Positions 26,604 through 35,719 of a stretch of DNA of 64,000 bases are shown here, piece after piece. The translations under genes were made by a program, and so were the position numbers. The DNA lies in the NCBI GenBank assembly GCA_041920215.1, contig JAYRSJ010000002.1:62001-126000 (forward strand). The letters run 5' to 3'. Within the stretch, counting starts at the first letter, position 1, and each line of letters begins with the position of its first letter. Below the pieces are notes generated by a model. The model ran no database searches. It was not told where the DNA came from and saw nothing but the letters and a program-made list of their open reading frames with translations. The stretch is from JAYRSJ01 sp041920215 (GTDB taxonomy: Bacteria; Pseudomonadota; Gammaproteobacteria; Burkholderiales; Burkholderiaceae_C).

Positions 26604-27894
26604 GCCATTGACTCCATTCTTTGTGCTGGGGCGTCATCGCCGGATGGGCGTCCACCACGCTGGGGACGCGCAGCACCGGGAACTGCTGGCCCAGCAGGCG
26701 CAGCGCCTGCACCGCCGGGCTGCCCAGCAGCAGCTTGACCGTGGGGTGGCGGTATTGCAAGCGGTCCACCAGGTCGTTGGCCTCGTAGGGCAGGTCGCCG
26801 ACACCGTTGCCGTCGCGGTCCCAGCCCAGATAATTGCTCCAGTGGTTGCCCTGGCCGGCCTGGGCCCCGCCCCAGCGCTCGTCGCGCGCGCCCACATAGC
26901 GCACCTGCTCGCGGTTGGCGATGAAATCGTTGCGCTCGACGGTGTTGCGGGTGGAGCCGGCGGCCAGATGCACGCCGACCTGGTTGTCCACCACCAGATT
27001 ACCGCGCAGCGTCGCGTACTCGACGTCGTAGATGAAGAAGCCGCGGCTGTTGCCGGCCACGATATTGCCCTCGATCACCGAGTCCTGCAGCGTGCGCAGC
27101 ATGATGCCGAAATCGCTATTGCCCCAGGTGCGGTTGCGCCGCACCGTCTGGTCGCGCACCTCCATCAAGGCCAGGCCGCCGCGGTTCAGATAGCTGTCGT
27201 TGTCCTCCCACAGGTTGTAGTAGGAGTTCATGTAGTGGGTACCGTAGCGGCTGTGGTGCAGCTTGTTGGCGCGGAAGATCGCATGGTGGCTGACATCGAC
27301 ATAGAGCGCGTCGCGCACAAAGCCGATGTTGTTGCCGATGATGCGTGCGCCCTTGGTGTTGTAGAGCTGTATGCCATTGCCGCGCTGCGAGGAGTTGAAG
27401 TCGCGCAGCCCGGTGATCAGATTGCCCTCGATATGCACATCGTCGGCCTTCTCTATCCAGAAGCCGAAGAGGTTGTAGACCAGATCGCAGCGCAGCACCC
27501 GGGCGCGGTGGCTGCCGGGCTGGATGTAGATGCCGGCCTGCTGCTCCTTCAGGCTGGTGCCCGAGTCGCGCACGATCAGGCCCTCGATCGTCACATCCGG
27601 CGCGGCCACCCGTATGGTGTCGCCGCGCTGGCCGCCGCTGAGCGTCGGGCGATTGAGGCCGCGCAGGGTCAGCGGCTTGCCGATGCGCAGATTGGCGCTG
27701 TAGAAGCCGCGCTCGATCTCCAGCACATCGCCGGGCGCGGCCCGGTCGATCGCGGCCTGGATGTCCTCGCCGGGCCGGATCTGCCAGGTGACGGGCGCGC
27801 TGGTGGTGGCGGGGGCCGCCAGCAGGGCGCCGCTGCCGCACAGCAGCCAGGCCAGGGCCAGCAGCCACCGCAGCGTTCTCAGGGGATCAGCCAT
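26584..27894 (-). CDS. nosD: NosD periplasmic copper-maturation protein
   Basis: This 436-residue protein has a signal peptide (TLRWLLALAWLLCGSGALLA) and a right-handed beta-helix body with repeated carbohydrate-binding/CASH turns (GNGIQLYNTKGARIIGN, NSDFGIMLRTLQDSVIEGN, SRGFFIYDVEYATLRGN). NosD works with NosFY to build the copper centre of NosZ. The C-terminal GQGNHWSNYLGWDRDGNGVG is a strong NosD signature. The start codon lies inside the end of nosR (16-base overlap). Confidence 0.95.
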   Translation of the reverse strand: MADPLRTLRWLLALAWLLCGSGALLAAPATTSAPVTWQIRPGEDIQAAIDRAAPGDVLEIERGFYSANLRIGKPLTLRGLNRPTLSGGQRGDTIRVAAPDVTIEGLIVRDSGTSLKEQQAGIYIQPGSHRARVLRCDLVYNLFGFWIEKADDVHIEGNLITGLRDFNSSQRGNGIQLYNTKGARIIGNNIGFVRDALYVDVSHHAIFRANKLHHSRYGTHYMNSYYNLWEDNDSYLNRGGLALMEVRDQTVRRNRTWGNSDFGIMLRTLQDSVIEGNIVAGNSRGFFIYDVEYATLRGNLVVDNQVGVHLAAGSTRNTVERNDFIANREQVRYVGARDERWGGAQAGQGNHWSNYLGWDRDGNGVGDLPYEANDLVDRLQYRHPTVKLLLGSPAVQALRLLGQQFPVLRVPSVVDAHPAMTPQHKEWSQWRDKHFR

Positions 27895-30509
27895 CCGATG
27901 CTCTTCAGCGTGAGGAAGAGGGTGGCGCCGATCAGCAGGTTCTTGAAGCCCACATAGCTGATCATGTCCATCCAGCCGGCCACGCGGTAGTTGGCCTGCC
28001 ACCAGGGGCCGTCCTTCACATAGCGCTTGCCGCTCATGCGCACCAGCACCTCGTAGACGCTCCAGCCGAACCACCAGCCGATGATGGCCGCCGAGGACAG
28101 GCGGCCGCTGGCCGCCAGCAGCCAGGCCACGGTGGCCGCGACCGCCAGCGAGAGGCCGGCGATCTGCAGCGCGCGCTGGCTGCGCCAGCCTTCCAGGCTC
28201 CAGGGGAAGAGGTGGTCACGGATTTCCATCACCAGCCATTTGAACCCAGTTGCGCTCGACTTGTGCTCGTCCAGATAGGGCCGGGCCGGATCGGTGGGCA
28301 TGCGCGGGTCGGGACCCTGGGCGGCCTTGGCGCTGATGGCAGGCACCGCGTCGATCGGGATGTAGTAGCCGTTCTTGCCGATCGGCGTGATCAGCAGGCC
28401 GTCGCGCTCGCGGCGCTTGCGCTCCCTGGCCAGCGGCGGGCAGCCCTTCTCGTCGGTGTAGAGCACCATGCAGTCCAGGCAGTGCAGGCATTCGCGATGG
28501 TCGATGCGGCCGGCCGCGTCGATCGCCTGCGCGCCGCAGCCGACGGCGCAGGCCTTGCAGCTATTGCAGTCCTGCTTGCGCTTGAGGCCGAACCAGCGGA
28601 AGGTGCTGGGCATGGCCAGGGCCGCGCCCAGCGGGCAGATGTATTTGCAATAGGGCCGCTCGATGAACAGCGACAGGCCCAGCAGCACTGCGACGAAGAG
28701 CCCGTAGGGCCAGGCACGGTTCATCACGCCGACCAGGAAGGTGGTCTTGAACGGTTCCACCTCGGCCAGCATCTCGGCCGTGGTCATCGAGAACATCGAG
28801 ACCGTCAGCAGGCCGAAGAAGATCGCGTACTTGAGCCACTTCAGCTTGTCGTGCAGGGCCTGCGGCACCGGTTTCTGCCAGCGCTTGAGCCCCAGCTTGC
28901 GGCCCAGTTTGTAGAGCGCCTCGGACAGCGAGCCGAAGGGGCAGAGCCAGCCGCAGAACAGTCCCCGCCCGAACAGGAAGACGGTCGCGATGATGAAGAT
29001 CCAGAAGACGAAGATGAAGGGGTCGGAGAGGAAGAGCGACCAGGTCCACTGGAACAGCAGCGCATGGAACCAGGTCAGCACCTGGGTGATCGAGGGCTGG
29101 GCCATCAGGCCGAAGCCGATGAAGACGATGGACAGGGCCCAGGCGCTGTACTTGAAGCCGTTGACCGGCCATTTGTTCTTGTGGGTGGAGCGCCGGGTCA
29201 GGCGCTCGCGCAGCGCATAGACCACGCCCACCGCGATCAGCAGCGCGCTGAACAGCGCGATCTTCAGCGCCTGACTCTTCCAGATGCGCAGCCAGGGCGC
29301 GTCGGGCTCCTGCACCGTCGGGCGGCCGCCCTGCAGCAGGGCATCCGGCAGCCAGTACTTGCTCTCGAACACCGCGAAGCTGCGGTGGCCGGTGGCCCGG
29401 TCCACCCGGTTGCCCAGGAAGGCCAGCTTCCAGGGGTAGGCGGCCGAGAAGGCCTCCGAGCGGATCAGGAAGATCGCCGATTCGCTGTAGCGCGGCGCGC
29501 CGGCGGCCTCCAGGCCGTAGAGGTTCAGATAGTCGAGGTCGCGGAAGGTGAAGGCATCGGCGCCCTGCTTGACCTGCACCCGGTCATAGATGCCGCCGCG
29601 CACAAAGCCGGAGCCCTTGAAGGACTCGGCGCCGGCGCTGCGGATCACGAAGAAGGCGTTCTCGCCCGGCTTCAGGCGTGCGCGCAGGCCCTGATAGGCC
29701 GAGTCGCCGAGCAGGCTGGCGCCGAGATCGGGGTGGTTCAGGTCGCCGAACCACAGCTCGATGAAGGGCTCGGGGCTGCGTTCAAGGCCCACCTGTTCGG
29801 GGCGCACCCGCAGCGGCTGCACCGCGCCCATCTGCACCAGCTCGTCCCAGCCGTAGCGCTTGCCGCTGGCCACCCAGCGGGCCGGATCGCGCCGGGTCGG
29901 CTCGATGATGCCCACCTGGCGCGCCACCGCGCTGCCGGAGAGCTGCATCACCTGATTCTGCGCCACCACGGTGACGGTGGCGCCGGAGATCGCATCGACG
30001 CCCAGCACATTCTCTTCGGGCCGCGAGGGGCCGACCTCGATCTGGTCGGTGACCGACTTGCCGAGGTACTGGTTGTTGAAATCGATCAGGGCCTGCTCGG
30101 GAATGCCCAGCAGCAGGATGGGCTCGGAATGCTTGAGCACCTTGACGCCCACATAGCGTCCCTTGACGTCCATGCCGATCAGTGTCACCACCGGCTTGCC
30201 GGAATAGGCCGGGGTGTCGGTGATGTCGGTGGACAGCATCACATAGCCCAGCAGGGGCTTGCTGCCATCGGCGGTGCTGCCATAGGCCTCGACATAGGGC
30301 GGCTGGCCCTTGCGCGGCGAGAAGCTGGTGGCGCCGGGAAAGACCTCGGCACAGGGCAGCAGCGCGCACAGATCGGCCGCGGTGGCCAGATCGGCGGGCA
30401 GTTCGGCCTCGTAGGCTTGCTGCTTGCTCGGGGCGGCCTGCGCACAGGCGGCCGCCAGAAGAAAAAGCGCGGCCACGAGGGCCGCGAAACGTCGTACTAC
30501 TACCGGCAT
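27879..30509 (-). CDS. nosR: NosR flavo-iron-sulfur membrane protein
   Basis: This 876-residue protein supplies electrons to NosZ and is needed for its expression. It has a signal peptide, a periplasmic FMN-binding domain (about 80-190, with the covalent-flavin SGATVTVV motif at about 166-173), then several membrane helices from about 400. Two CxxxCP motifs (FCGWLCPFGSLSE and YCKYICPLGAALA) and two [4Fe-4S] ferredoxin motifs (CNSCKACAVGC, CLHCLDC) lie between and after the helices. The length is somewhat above the typical 700-770, mainly in the C-terminal extension. The FMN is attached by ApbE/NosX, which is encoded at 33517-34584. Confidence 0.96.
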   Translation of the reverse strand: MPVVVRRFAALVAALFLLAAACAQAAPSKQQAYEAELPADLATAADLCALLPCAEVFPGATSFSPRKGQPPYVEAYGSTADGSKPLLGYVMLSTDITDTPAYSGKPVVTLIGMDVKGRYVGVKVLKHSEPILLLGIPEQALIDFNNQYLGKSVTDQIEVGPSRPEENVLGVDAISGATVTVVAQNQVMQLSGSAVARQVGIIEPTRRDPARWVASGKRYGWDELVQMGAVQPLRVRPEQVGLERSPEPFIELWFGDLNHPDLGASLLGDSAYQGLRARLKPGENAFFVIRSAGAESFKGSGFVRGGIYDRVQVKQGADAFTFRDLDYLNLYGLEAAGAPRYSESAIFLIRSEAFSAAYPWKLAFLGNRVDRATGHRSFAVFESKYWLPDALLQGGRPTVQEPDAPWLRIWKSQALKIALFSALLIAVGVVYALRERLTRRSTHKNKWPVNGFKYSAWALSIVFIGFGLMAQPSITQVLTWFHALLFQWTWSLFLSDPFIFVFWIFIIATVFLFGRGLFCGWLCPFGSLSEALYKLGRKLGLKRWQKPVPQALHDKLKWLKYAIFFGLLTVSMFSMTTAEMLAEVEPFKTTFLVGVMNRAWPYGLFVAVLLGLSLFIERPYCKYICPLGAALAMPSTFRWFGLKRKQDCNSCKACAVGCGAQAIDAAGRIDHRECLHCLDCMVLYTDEKGCPPLARERKRRERDGLLITPIGKNGYYIPIDAVPAISAKAAQGPDPRMPTDPARPYLDEHKSSATGFKWLVMEIRDHLFPWSLEGWRSQRALQIAGLSLAVAATVAWLLAASGRLSSAAIIGWWFGWSVYEVLVRMSGKRYVKDGPWWQANYRVAGWMDMISYVGFKNLLIGATLFLTLKSIGWLIP

Positions 30510-30523
30510 TGTTTTAGTCCCCG

Positions 30524-30559
30524 CTGCGCGCCCCGCCCGGTTTGGAGCGGGGCGCGCAG
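30524..30559. terminator. Strong hairpin between nosZ and nosR
   Basis: Perfect 13-base arms, CTGCGCGCCCCGC and its complement, around a 10-base loop. On the plus strand it is followed by a T-run, so it is terminator-shaped for plus transcription. The nos genes read leftward through it, where no U-run follows; there it is more likely a stabilising 3' stem of the nosZ message or a leaky attenuator that lowers nosR expression relative to nosZ. Confidence 0.7.
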
Positions 30560-30586
30560 TTTTCCCTCATTGCTGGCTGGAGGCGA

Positions 30587-32524
30587 TCAGGCTTCCACGA
30601 TCATGCGGGTGCGCATTTCCAGGTGCAGGGCGTGGCAGAAGTGGGTGCAGTAGCACCAGAACACGCCCGGCTGGTCGGCCACAAAGGTCACCGAAGCGGT
30701 TTCCTGCGGATTGACGATGAAGTTCACGTTGTAGTTGGGGATCGCGAAGCCGTGGGTCAGATCCTCGATCTTGTCCAGATTGGTCAGGATCAGCGTGACC
30801 TCGTCGCCCTTCTTGACGGTGAACTCGCGCAGCGAGAAGGCCGGGGCCTGCGAGGTCATCTTGACGGTGACCTTCTTGCCCTGGCGGAACACGCCCGACT
30901 CCTTGGGATCCTTGATCGCGTTCGGGAAGTCGTCCAGCGCATAGACCTGCTTGGGCTTGAGCAGATCGCGCTTGAAGATGATGAAGTCATGCGGCTCGCC
31001 ACGCACCGGGTGGTCGGCCATCAGCACCATCTTCTCGCCCGAGATGTCGATCAGCTGCTCGTTCTCGGCGTGCATCGGGCCCACCGGCAGGAAGCGGTCC
31101 TTGGAGAACTTGCAGCCCACGGCCAGGTACTTGCCGTCGGCGGCGATGGTCTCCGACTGCGAGGCGTTGATATGGCCCGGCTGGTAGTGAACATCGATGC
31201 GGTCGACCACGTACTTGGCGCTCTTGTCACCCTTGTGGAAGGCGATCGCCTTGTCGACGTTCCACTTCACCACCTGGCTGTCCAGGAACAGCGTGGTGTA
31301 GGCATTGCCGCGGCCGTCGAAGGCGGTGTGCAAGGGGCCCAGGCCCAGCTCCACCTCGGCGACGATGGCGTCGTCGATCTTTTCCATCTTGCCGTCGAAC
31401 CAGTCCAGCACCTTGGCCAGCTCGATCACGGTGGCGGTGGGCGAGAGCTTGCCGGCGCAGATGAAGTACTTCTGGTCCGGGCTGGCGTTGACGCCGTGCG
31501 GGTTCTTGGGGACGCTCACATAGGCGGTCAGCGCGGTCTTGGGGTCCTTGTTGGACTCGCGGGTACCGTCCACCACCGGCACCTTGGAGCTGCCGACGGT
31601 CTTGAACTTGCCGGCCTTGACCGCCTCTTCGATGCGGGCGATGTTGAAGAACAGGCAGGCGTCGCGTTCGGCGGACATCATGTCCTCGTACTTGGCGCCC
31701 ATCTCGATGTTGTACTGGTTGGTCGCGGCCAGCTTGCCGTCATAGGAGGTGGCGGTCAGGTCGCAGTTGCCGTCGATCAGCACCTGCCAGCGCACTTCCA
31801 TGGTCTCGGCGTCCACGCAGGTGAACATCGAGCGGTACTTGCTGGCATCGTCGGTGCCGGTATTGGGCAGCGGGATGCTGAACTCGGCGCCGCAGAACAC
31901 GCGGGTGGTGTAGTTGATCGCCGGATCCACCGGGTCGCGCTTGTCCGGGAAGATGCCGTGGAAGCCCTGCACATTGGGCAGCTGGGTGATCTTGTCGCAG
32001 ATGAAGTAGTCGAGGCGGATACGGGCCAGGCGGCTGTTGATCTTGTCGTTGATCCAGGCGTAGCGGCCGTCGTAGTTGCCGTCCTTGTAGGAGGCATGGG
32101 TGTGGTGGGTGTCGCCGACCGTGTAGCGCAGCGAGCCATCGGCCTTGGTGCCCATGACCTTCTTGGACTCGTTGGTGATGCCCCAGCCGATCAGCGCGTC
32201 CGGCACGAAGCAGGGAATGCGCAGCAGCTCGCGGCCCGAGGGCAGGCCCAGCACCCGCATATCGCCGGTATGACCGCCGCTCCACAGGCCGTAGTAGCTG
32301 TCCAGCTCGCCCGGCTTCAGATGGATGCCGGCGCTGGCGCCATGGCTGGCCGGAGCCGCGCCGCTGGCGGCCGCGGGGGCGGCACCGCCCTCGCTCTTCT
32401 TCTCGGCGCAGGCGGCCACGCCCAGCGTCAGGCCGGCCAGGGCCGCGCTATTGATGAAGCGGCGGCGTGCCAGACCGGTGGGTTCGGTGCTGGCGGGGAT
32501 ATTGCTGGACTTGTCGTCTTTCAT
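30587..32524 (-). CDS. nosZ: Nitrous oxide reductase NosZ (clade I, Tat-exported)
   Basis: This 645-residue periplasmic copper enzyme reduces N2O to N2. A twin-arginine signal is seen at 20-34 (RRRFINSAALAGLTLG), which is the clade I form. The CuZ histidine region GDTHHTHASY is present in the propeller. The C-terminal cupredoxin holds the CuA site in FWCYCTHFCHALHLEM. Blocks such as HYQPGHINASQSETIAADGK and ADHPVRGEPHDFIIFKRDL are nearly invariant in NosZ. It is the second gene of the operon after a DUF2946 gene, and precedes nosR. Confidence 0.97.
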   Translation of the reverse strand: MKDDKSSNIPASTEPTGLARRRFINSAALAGLTLGVAACAEKKSEGGAAPAAASGAAPASHGASAGIHLKPGELDSYYGLWSGGHTGDMRVLGLPSGRELLRIPCFVPDALIGWGITNESKKVMGTKADGSLRYTVGDTHHTHASYKDGNYDGRYAWINDKINSRLARIRLDYFICDKITQLPNVQGFHGIFPDKRDPVDPAINYTTRVFCGAEFSIPLPNTGTDDASKYRSMFTCVDAETMEVRWQVLIDGNCDLTATSYDGKLAATNQYNIEMGAKYEDMMSAERDACLFFNIARIEEAVKAGKFKTVGSSKVPVVDGTRESNKDPKTALTAYVSVPKNPHGVNASPDQKYFICAGKLSPTATVIELAKVLDWFDGKMEKIDDAIVAEVELGLGPLHTAFDGRGNAYTTLFLDSQVVKWNVDKAIAFHKGDKSAKYVVDRIDVHYQPGHINASQSETIAADGKYLAVGCKFSKDRFLPVGPMHAENEQLIDISGEKMVLMADHPVRGEPHDFIIFKRDLLKPKQVYALDDFPNAIKDPKESGVFRQGKKVTVKMTSQAPAFSLREFTVKKGDEVTLILTNLDKIEDLTHGFAIPNYNVNFIVNPQETASVTFVADQPGVFWCYCTHFCHALHLEMRTRMIVEA

Positions 32525-32548
32525 GGTCTCACCTCGTGGGAAATGGCT

Positions 32549-32932
32549 TCAGAGATAGGGTGGGGGCCCGCGCGCTGGCGGAGGCTTGGCGCTGACCGTA
32601 GGAACAAGAAGGGCTGCCAGGCTCAGGCGGCCGGCCGCAGGACCGGCCTCGATCACTGGCATCGCCGGCGCGGCAGGGGGTGGCAGGCTGCTGGGCAGGC
32701 ACAACGCACAATCCAGCGCCTGATGGCCGGTGTTGCCGGCCGGCTGGCCGTCGTCGGCCAGCTCGATCAGCTGCACGCCGCCGGCCGCACTGCACACCAG
32801 GTTCAGCGTCGGCGGCTTCAGCAGCGGTGCGGCCCAGGCCAGCCCCCAGGCCAGCAGCAGGCAGGCCAGCACCCAGCCGCGCAGGCTGCGGGTTTGGCGG
32901 TGGCGGTGGCGGCTCGGATTCATGGTTGGCAT
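32549..32932 (-). CDS. DUF2946-type small exported protein upstream of nosZ
   Basis: This ~127-residue protein has a hydrophobic N-terminal helix (GWVLACLLLAWGLAWA) and a DUF2946-like region: LVCSAAGGVQLIELADDG, then HQALDCALCLPSSLPPP. The H-x4-C-x-x-C cluster suggests metal binding, and DUF2946 genes often neighbour copper genes. The start is uncertain (ATG at 32932 or 32923; a TTG lies at 32956), since no good ribosome-binding site is visible. It lies 24 bases before nosZ and is preceded by an FNR-type box. A role in copper supply for NosZ is inference. Confidence 0.7.
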   Translation of the reverse strand: MPTMNPSRHRHRQTRSLRGWVLACLLLAWGLAWAAPLLKPPTLNLVCSAAGGVQLIELADDGQPAGNTGHQALDCALCLPSSLPPPAAPAMPVIEAGPAAGRLSLAALLVPTVSAKPPPARGPPPYL

Positions 32933-32973
32933 GGAGGGCGATGCGATCCTCGGCAAATGTAGGCAGCCTGACC

Positions 32974-32987
32974 TTGAAATAGATCAA
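32974..32987. promoter_or_regulatory. FNR/DNR-type box of the nos operon
   Basis: TTGAAATAGATCAA matches the TTGAT-N4-ATCAA consensus at 9 of 10 half-site positions. It lies 42 bases before the DUF2946 start and about 114 bases before the divergent cytochrome c gene, so it may control both. Confidence 0.75.
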
Positions 32988-33100
32988 GAAAAACCCGCGC
33001 CAGCTGAATCTGTATCGGAAATATAACAATAGCGCTGGACGCACAGCGCAGCCTTCCAACAGAATCGCGTCATCCATGTTTCTCTAGGGACGATTTATCC

Positions 33101-33505
33101 ATGATGAAGACCACCGCCAAGACGACGCTGAGCCTGCTGGCCTTGCTGGCCCTGGCCGCCTGCGGCAAGCAGGAAGCCGCCGCGCCGGCCCCCGCCGCTC
33201 CGACCGAGGCGGCCGCACCGGCCCCGGCACCGGCACCGGCCGTGGCCGAGAACACCGTCGGCAAGGGCATCTATGGCAAGACCTGCGCGATGTGCCATGC
33301 CGCCGGTGTGGCCGGCGCACCCAAGCCGGGCGACAAGGCCGATTGGGAGCCGCGCATCGCCCAGGGTGAGGCCACGCTGTACAAGCATGCGATCGAGGGT
33401 TTCACCGGCGCCAAGGGCATGATGCCGGCGCGCGGCGGTGGCGCCACGCTCAGCGATGACGAGGTCAAGGCGGCCGTCGACTTCATGGTCGCGCAGTCGC
33501 GCTGA
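33101..33505 (+). CDS. Lipoprotein cytochrome c (c5-like)
   Basis: This 134-residue monohaem cytochrome c is anchored by a lipobox: LLALLALAACGKQ with Cys at residue 21. A low-complexity Ala/Pro linker (about 25-48) extends the haem domain from the membrane. The haem c motif is CAMCH in GKTCAMCHAAGVAGAPKPGD, and the distal Met region is GAKGMMPARGG, giving a cytochrome c5-like domain. It may carry electrons to NosZ or NirS. It is followed by nosX 11 bases later and is divergent from the nos operon. Confidence 0.9.
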   Translation: MMKTTAKTTLSLLALLALAACGKQEAAAPAPAAPTEAAAPAPAPAPAVAENTVGKGIYGKTCAMCHAAGVAGAPKPGDKADWEPRIAQGEATLYKHAIEGFTGAKGMMPARGGGATLSDDEVKAAVDFMVAQSR

Positions 33506-33516
33506 GGTTCCCGGCC

Positions 33517-34584
33517 GTGGCTGATGCAGACGCACAAGATCTGAGCCCGGGCCTGCGACGCCGCAGCCTGGCCCTGGGGCTGCCGCTGGCGGCCGCGGCG
33601 GTGGCCTTGCTGCCGTCCGCGGTGCGTGCCCAGACCCAGGCCGGGGTGCAGCGCCAGTCGGCCACGCTGATGGGCACCCGGGTCGACATCATTGTCGACC
33701 ATCCCGATGTACGGCTGCGCCAGCTGGCCCTGGATGCGGCCTGGGCCGAGATGCAGCGCCTGAGCGAGCTGATGAGCCGCTACCGCAGCAGCAGCCAGCT
33801 CAGCCTGCTGGCCCGTGCGGCCGGCTCGGCCGACTATCTGACGCTGGCGCCCGAGCTGATCGATGTGCTGGCGCAGGCCCGCGCGCGCGCCCAGGCCAGC
33901 GACGGCCTGTTCGATCCGACGGTGGGCGCCTACGCTGGCTGGCGTTTCGAGCAGGGCCAGGAGCAGGCCCTGCCCGATGCCGCGGCCTTGCGGCGTCAGC
34001 AGTCCCTGGTCGACTGGCGCGATCTGCAGCTGGACAGCCGCACGGGCCGCGCCCGCCTGGCCCGCCAGGGCATGCGCCTGGACCTCGGCGGTGCGGCCAA
34101 GCTGCCCATCCTGCAGGCCGGTCTGCGCTGCCTGCAGCGCGCCGGCATCCGCAATGCCTTGATCAACGGCGGCGGCGATGTGCTGGCCTGCGGCCAGCTG
34201 CAGGGCCGCGACTGGCGGGTGGGTCTGCGCGATCCGCGCGCACCGGACCAGCTGCTGGGCGTGCTGAACCTGGACCGCCAGGGCGCGGTGCTGGCCGCCT
34301 CGGGCGACTATGAGCGCGGCTTCTTCTCCCCCCGCCATGGTCGCCGCCTGCACCATATCCTCGATCCGCGCAGCGGCCTGCCCAGCAGCGGCCTGCAGGG
34401 CGTGGCCCTGCTGGCACGCGATGTGGAGGCGGTCAATGCCTGGGGCGCGGCGATGATGGTCGCCGGCCCGCGCCAGGCCCAGGCCTGGGCCGCGGGCATG
34501 AGCGGCACGGCCGAGCTGATGCTGGCCGGCCCCGGCGGGCTGTGGCTGTCGCCGGGCATGGCGCGCCGCCTGCAGACGGCCTGA
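33517..34584 (+). CDS. nosX: ApbE/NosX FAD:protein FMN transferase
   Basis: This 355-residue exported transferase attaches FMN covalently to threonine in proteins such as NosR. It has a twin-arginine-like signal (RRRSLALGLPLAAAAVALLPSA). ApbE landmarks are LMGTRVDIIVDHP near 50, SDGLFDPTVGAYAGWRF, MRLDLGGAAKLPILQAGL, ALINGGGDVLACG and HHILDPRSGLPSSGLQGVAL. The start is a GTG at 33517 with a TGAGGT sequence 9 bases upstream. Its position beside the nos genes marks it as the NosR flavinator (NosX). It ends 6 bases before a convergent gene. Confidence 0.92.
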   Translation: MADADAQDLSPGLRRRSLALGLPLAAAAVALLPSAVRAQTQAGVQRQSATLMGTRVDIIVDHPDVRLRQLALDAAWAEMQRLSELMSRYRSSSQLSLLARAAGSADYLTLAPELIDVLAQARARAQASDGLFDPTVGAYAGWRFEQGQEQALPDAAALRRQQSLVDWRDLQLDSRTGRARLARQGMRLDLGGAAKLPILQAGLRCLQRAGIRNALINGGGDVLACGQLQGRDWRVGLRDPRAPDQLLGVLNLDRQGAVLAASGDYERGFFSPRHGRRLHHILDPRSGLPSSGLQGVALLARDVEAVNAWGAAMMVAGPRQAQAWAAGMSGTAELMLAGPGGLWLSPGMARRLQTA

Positions 34585-34590
34585 GCGGCC

Positions 34591-35715
34591 TCAGCCGCCT
34601 GCCGGCCGGCCGGCGGCTTGTGGCTTGCGTAGCAGGCCGACCATGATCGCGGCAAAGCTCAGCAGCGCCAGGCCATGTACAGCACCCGCCCAGGCCAGGC
34701 CTGTGGGCCAGCCGGCCAGGCTGGCGGCGCTGCGCAGCAGCAGGCTGGCGGCCAGCAGGCCCAGCGGTGCCAGCGCCCAGCGGCTGTGGCGCGGCCGCAG
34801 GCCGGCCAGGGCCGGCAGCATGATGGGCGCATGGCCGAACACCATCGCGAACACAAAGCCCAGCCACAGCAGATGCCAGGCGATGCCGCCGGCGCGGCCC
34901 TGGTCCAGCACCAGCGCCGCCAGGGCCGCGGCCAGCAGCCAGACATAGCCCAGCAGCAGGCATAGCGCGGTATGGCCGGCCCAGCCGGGCGCGCGCCACT
35001 GGCGGCGTGCCAGATCGAAGGCCAGCAGCCACAGCGCCAGCAGGCCCAGCAGGGTCCAGCCCAGCAGCGCGGCCGCCTGCGGCTGCCACAGGCTCAGCGG
35101 CAGCACCGCCAGCAGGGCCGGCACGCCGGCCACGAAGACCCGGCCGGCCCAGCGCGGCAGCGGCAGCAGCCGGGTCAGCTCGCGGCGCTCGCCGGCAATC
35201 GTCAGCACCAGGAACAGGCTCCAGCCCCAGCGCGCCGTGTCGGGTAGGCCGAAGGCATGGGCAAAGGCCGCCGCCAGCAGGGCCAGCGCGCCGGCGCTCT
35301 CCACCGCCAGCGGCAGCGACCAGGCGCGGTGCCGGCCGGCCCATAGATACAGGCCCAGCAGGCCGGCGGCGGACAGCAGCCATAGCCAGGCCGCCAGCGT
35401 CTGCTGGCCGGCCAGCGCCAGCAGGCCGGCACCGCTGGCCGCCAGCGGCACCCAGCGCCCGCGCCGCAGCGCCACCACCCGCTCCAGCGCGATCAGGCTG
35501 CCGAAGAAGCCGCCCATCATCAGCGCGCCGTGCAGGGCCAGGGCCTGGCCGGCCGGCGCGGCGCTGCCCACCGTGCCAGGCAGCGTGCCCAGGCGCAGCA
35601 GGCCGCCCAGCAGGGCCGCCAGCAGATTGGCCAGGGCCAGCGCCGCACAGCAGGCGATCAGCGTGCGCGAGAGTGGTGCGGCGGGCGGCCGCTGCGGCAG
35701 GCGCGGGGCGCTCAT
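34591..35715 (-). CDS. Polytopic membrane protein of unknown function, end of NO-response operon
   Basis: This 374-residue protein is not firmly recognised. It has 10-12 hydrophobic segments, Arg-rich short loops, and histidines at the ends of some helices (LHGALMMGGFFGSLIALERV at about 65-85; VFGHAPIMLPALAGLRPRHS near 300). That gives a loose NnrS-like look, and haem or copper coordination is possible. It is the last gene of a leftward run that contains nnrS, nsrR and an NnrS-like gene, and it starts 4 bases after the DUF59 gene, so a role in nitric oxide handling or denitrification metal handling is likely but unproven. Confidence 0.6.
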   Translation of the reverse strand: MSAPRLPQRPPAAPLSRTLIACCAALALANLLAALLGGLLRLGTLPGTVGSAAPAGQALALHGALMMGGFFGSLIALERVVALRRGRWVPLAASGAGLLALAGQQTLAAWLWLLSAAGLLGLYLWAGRHRAWSLPLAVESAGALALLAAAFAHAFGLPDTARWGWSLFLVLTIAGERRELTRLLPLPRWAGRVFVAGVPALLAVLPLSLWQPQAAALLGWTLLGLLALWLLAFDLARRQWRAPGWAGHTALCLLLGYVWLLAAALAALVLDQGRAGGIAWHLLWLGFVFAMVFGHAPIMLPALAGLRPRHSRWALAPLGLLAASLLLRSAASLAGWPTGLAWAGAVHGLALLSFAAIMVGLLRKPQAAGRPAGG

Positions 35716-35719
35716 GGCC

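Noticed and set aside
28212..32962. Long plus-strand frames opposite nosR and nosZ
   Set aside because: Same GC-skew artefact. Gln/Ala/Gly-rich with no motifs; NosR and NosZ are unambiguous on the other strand.
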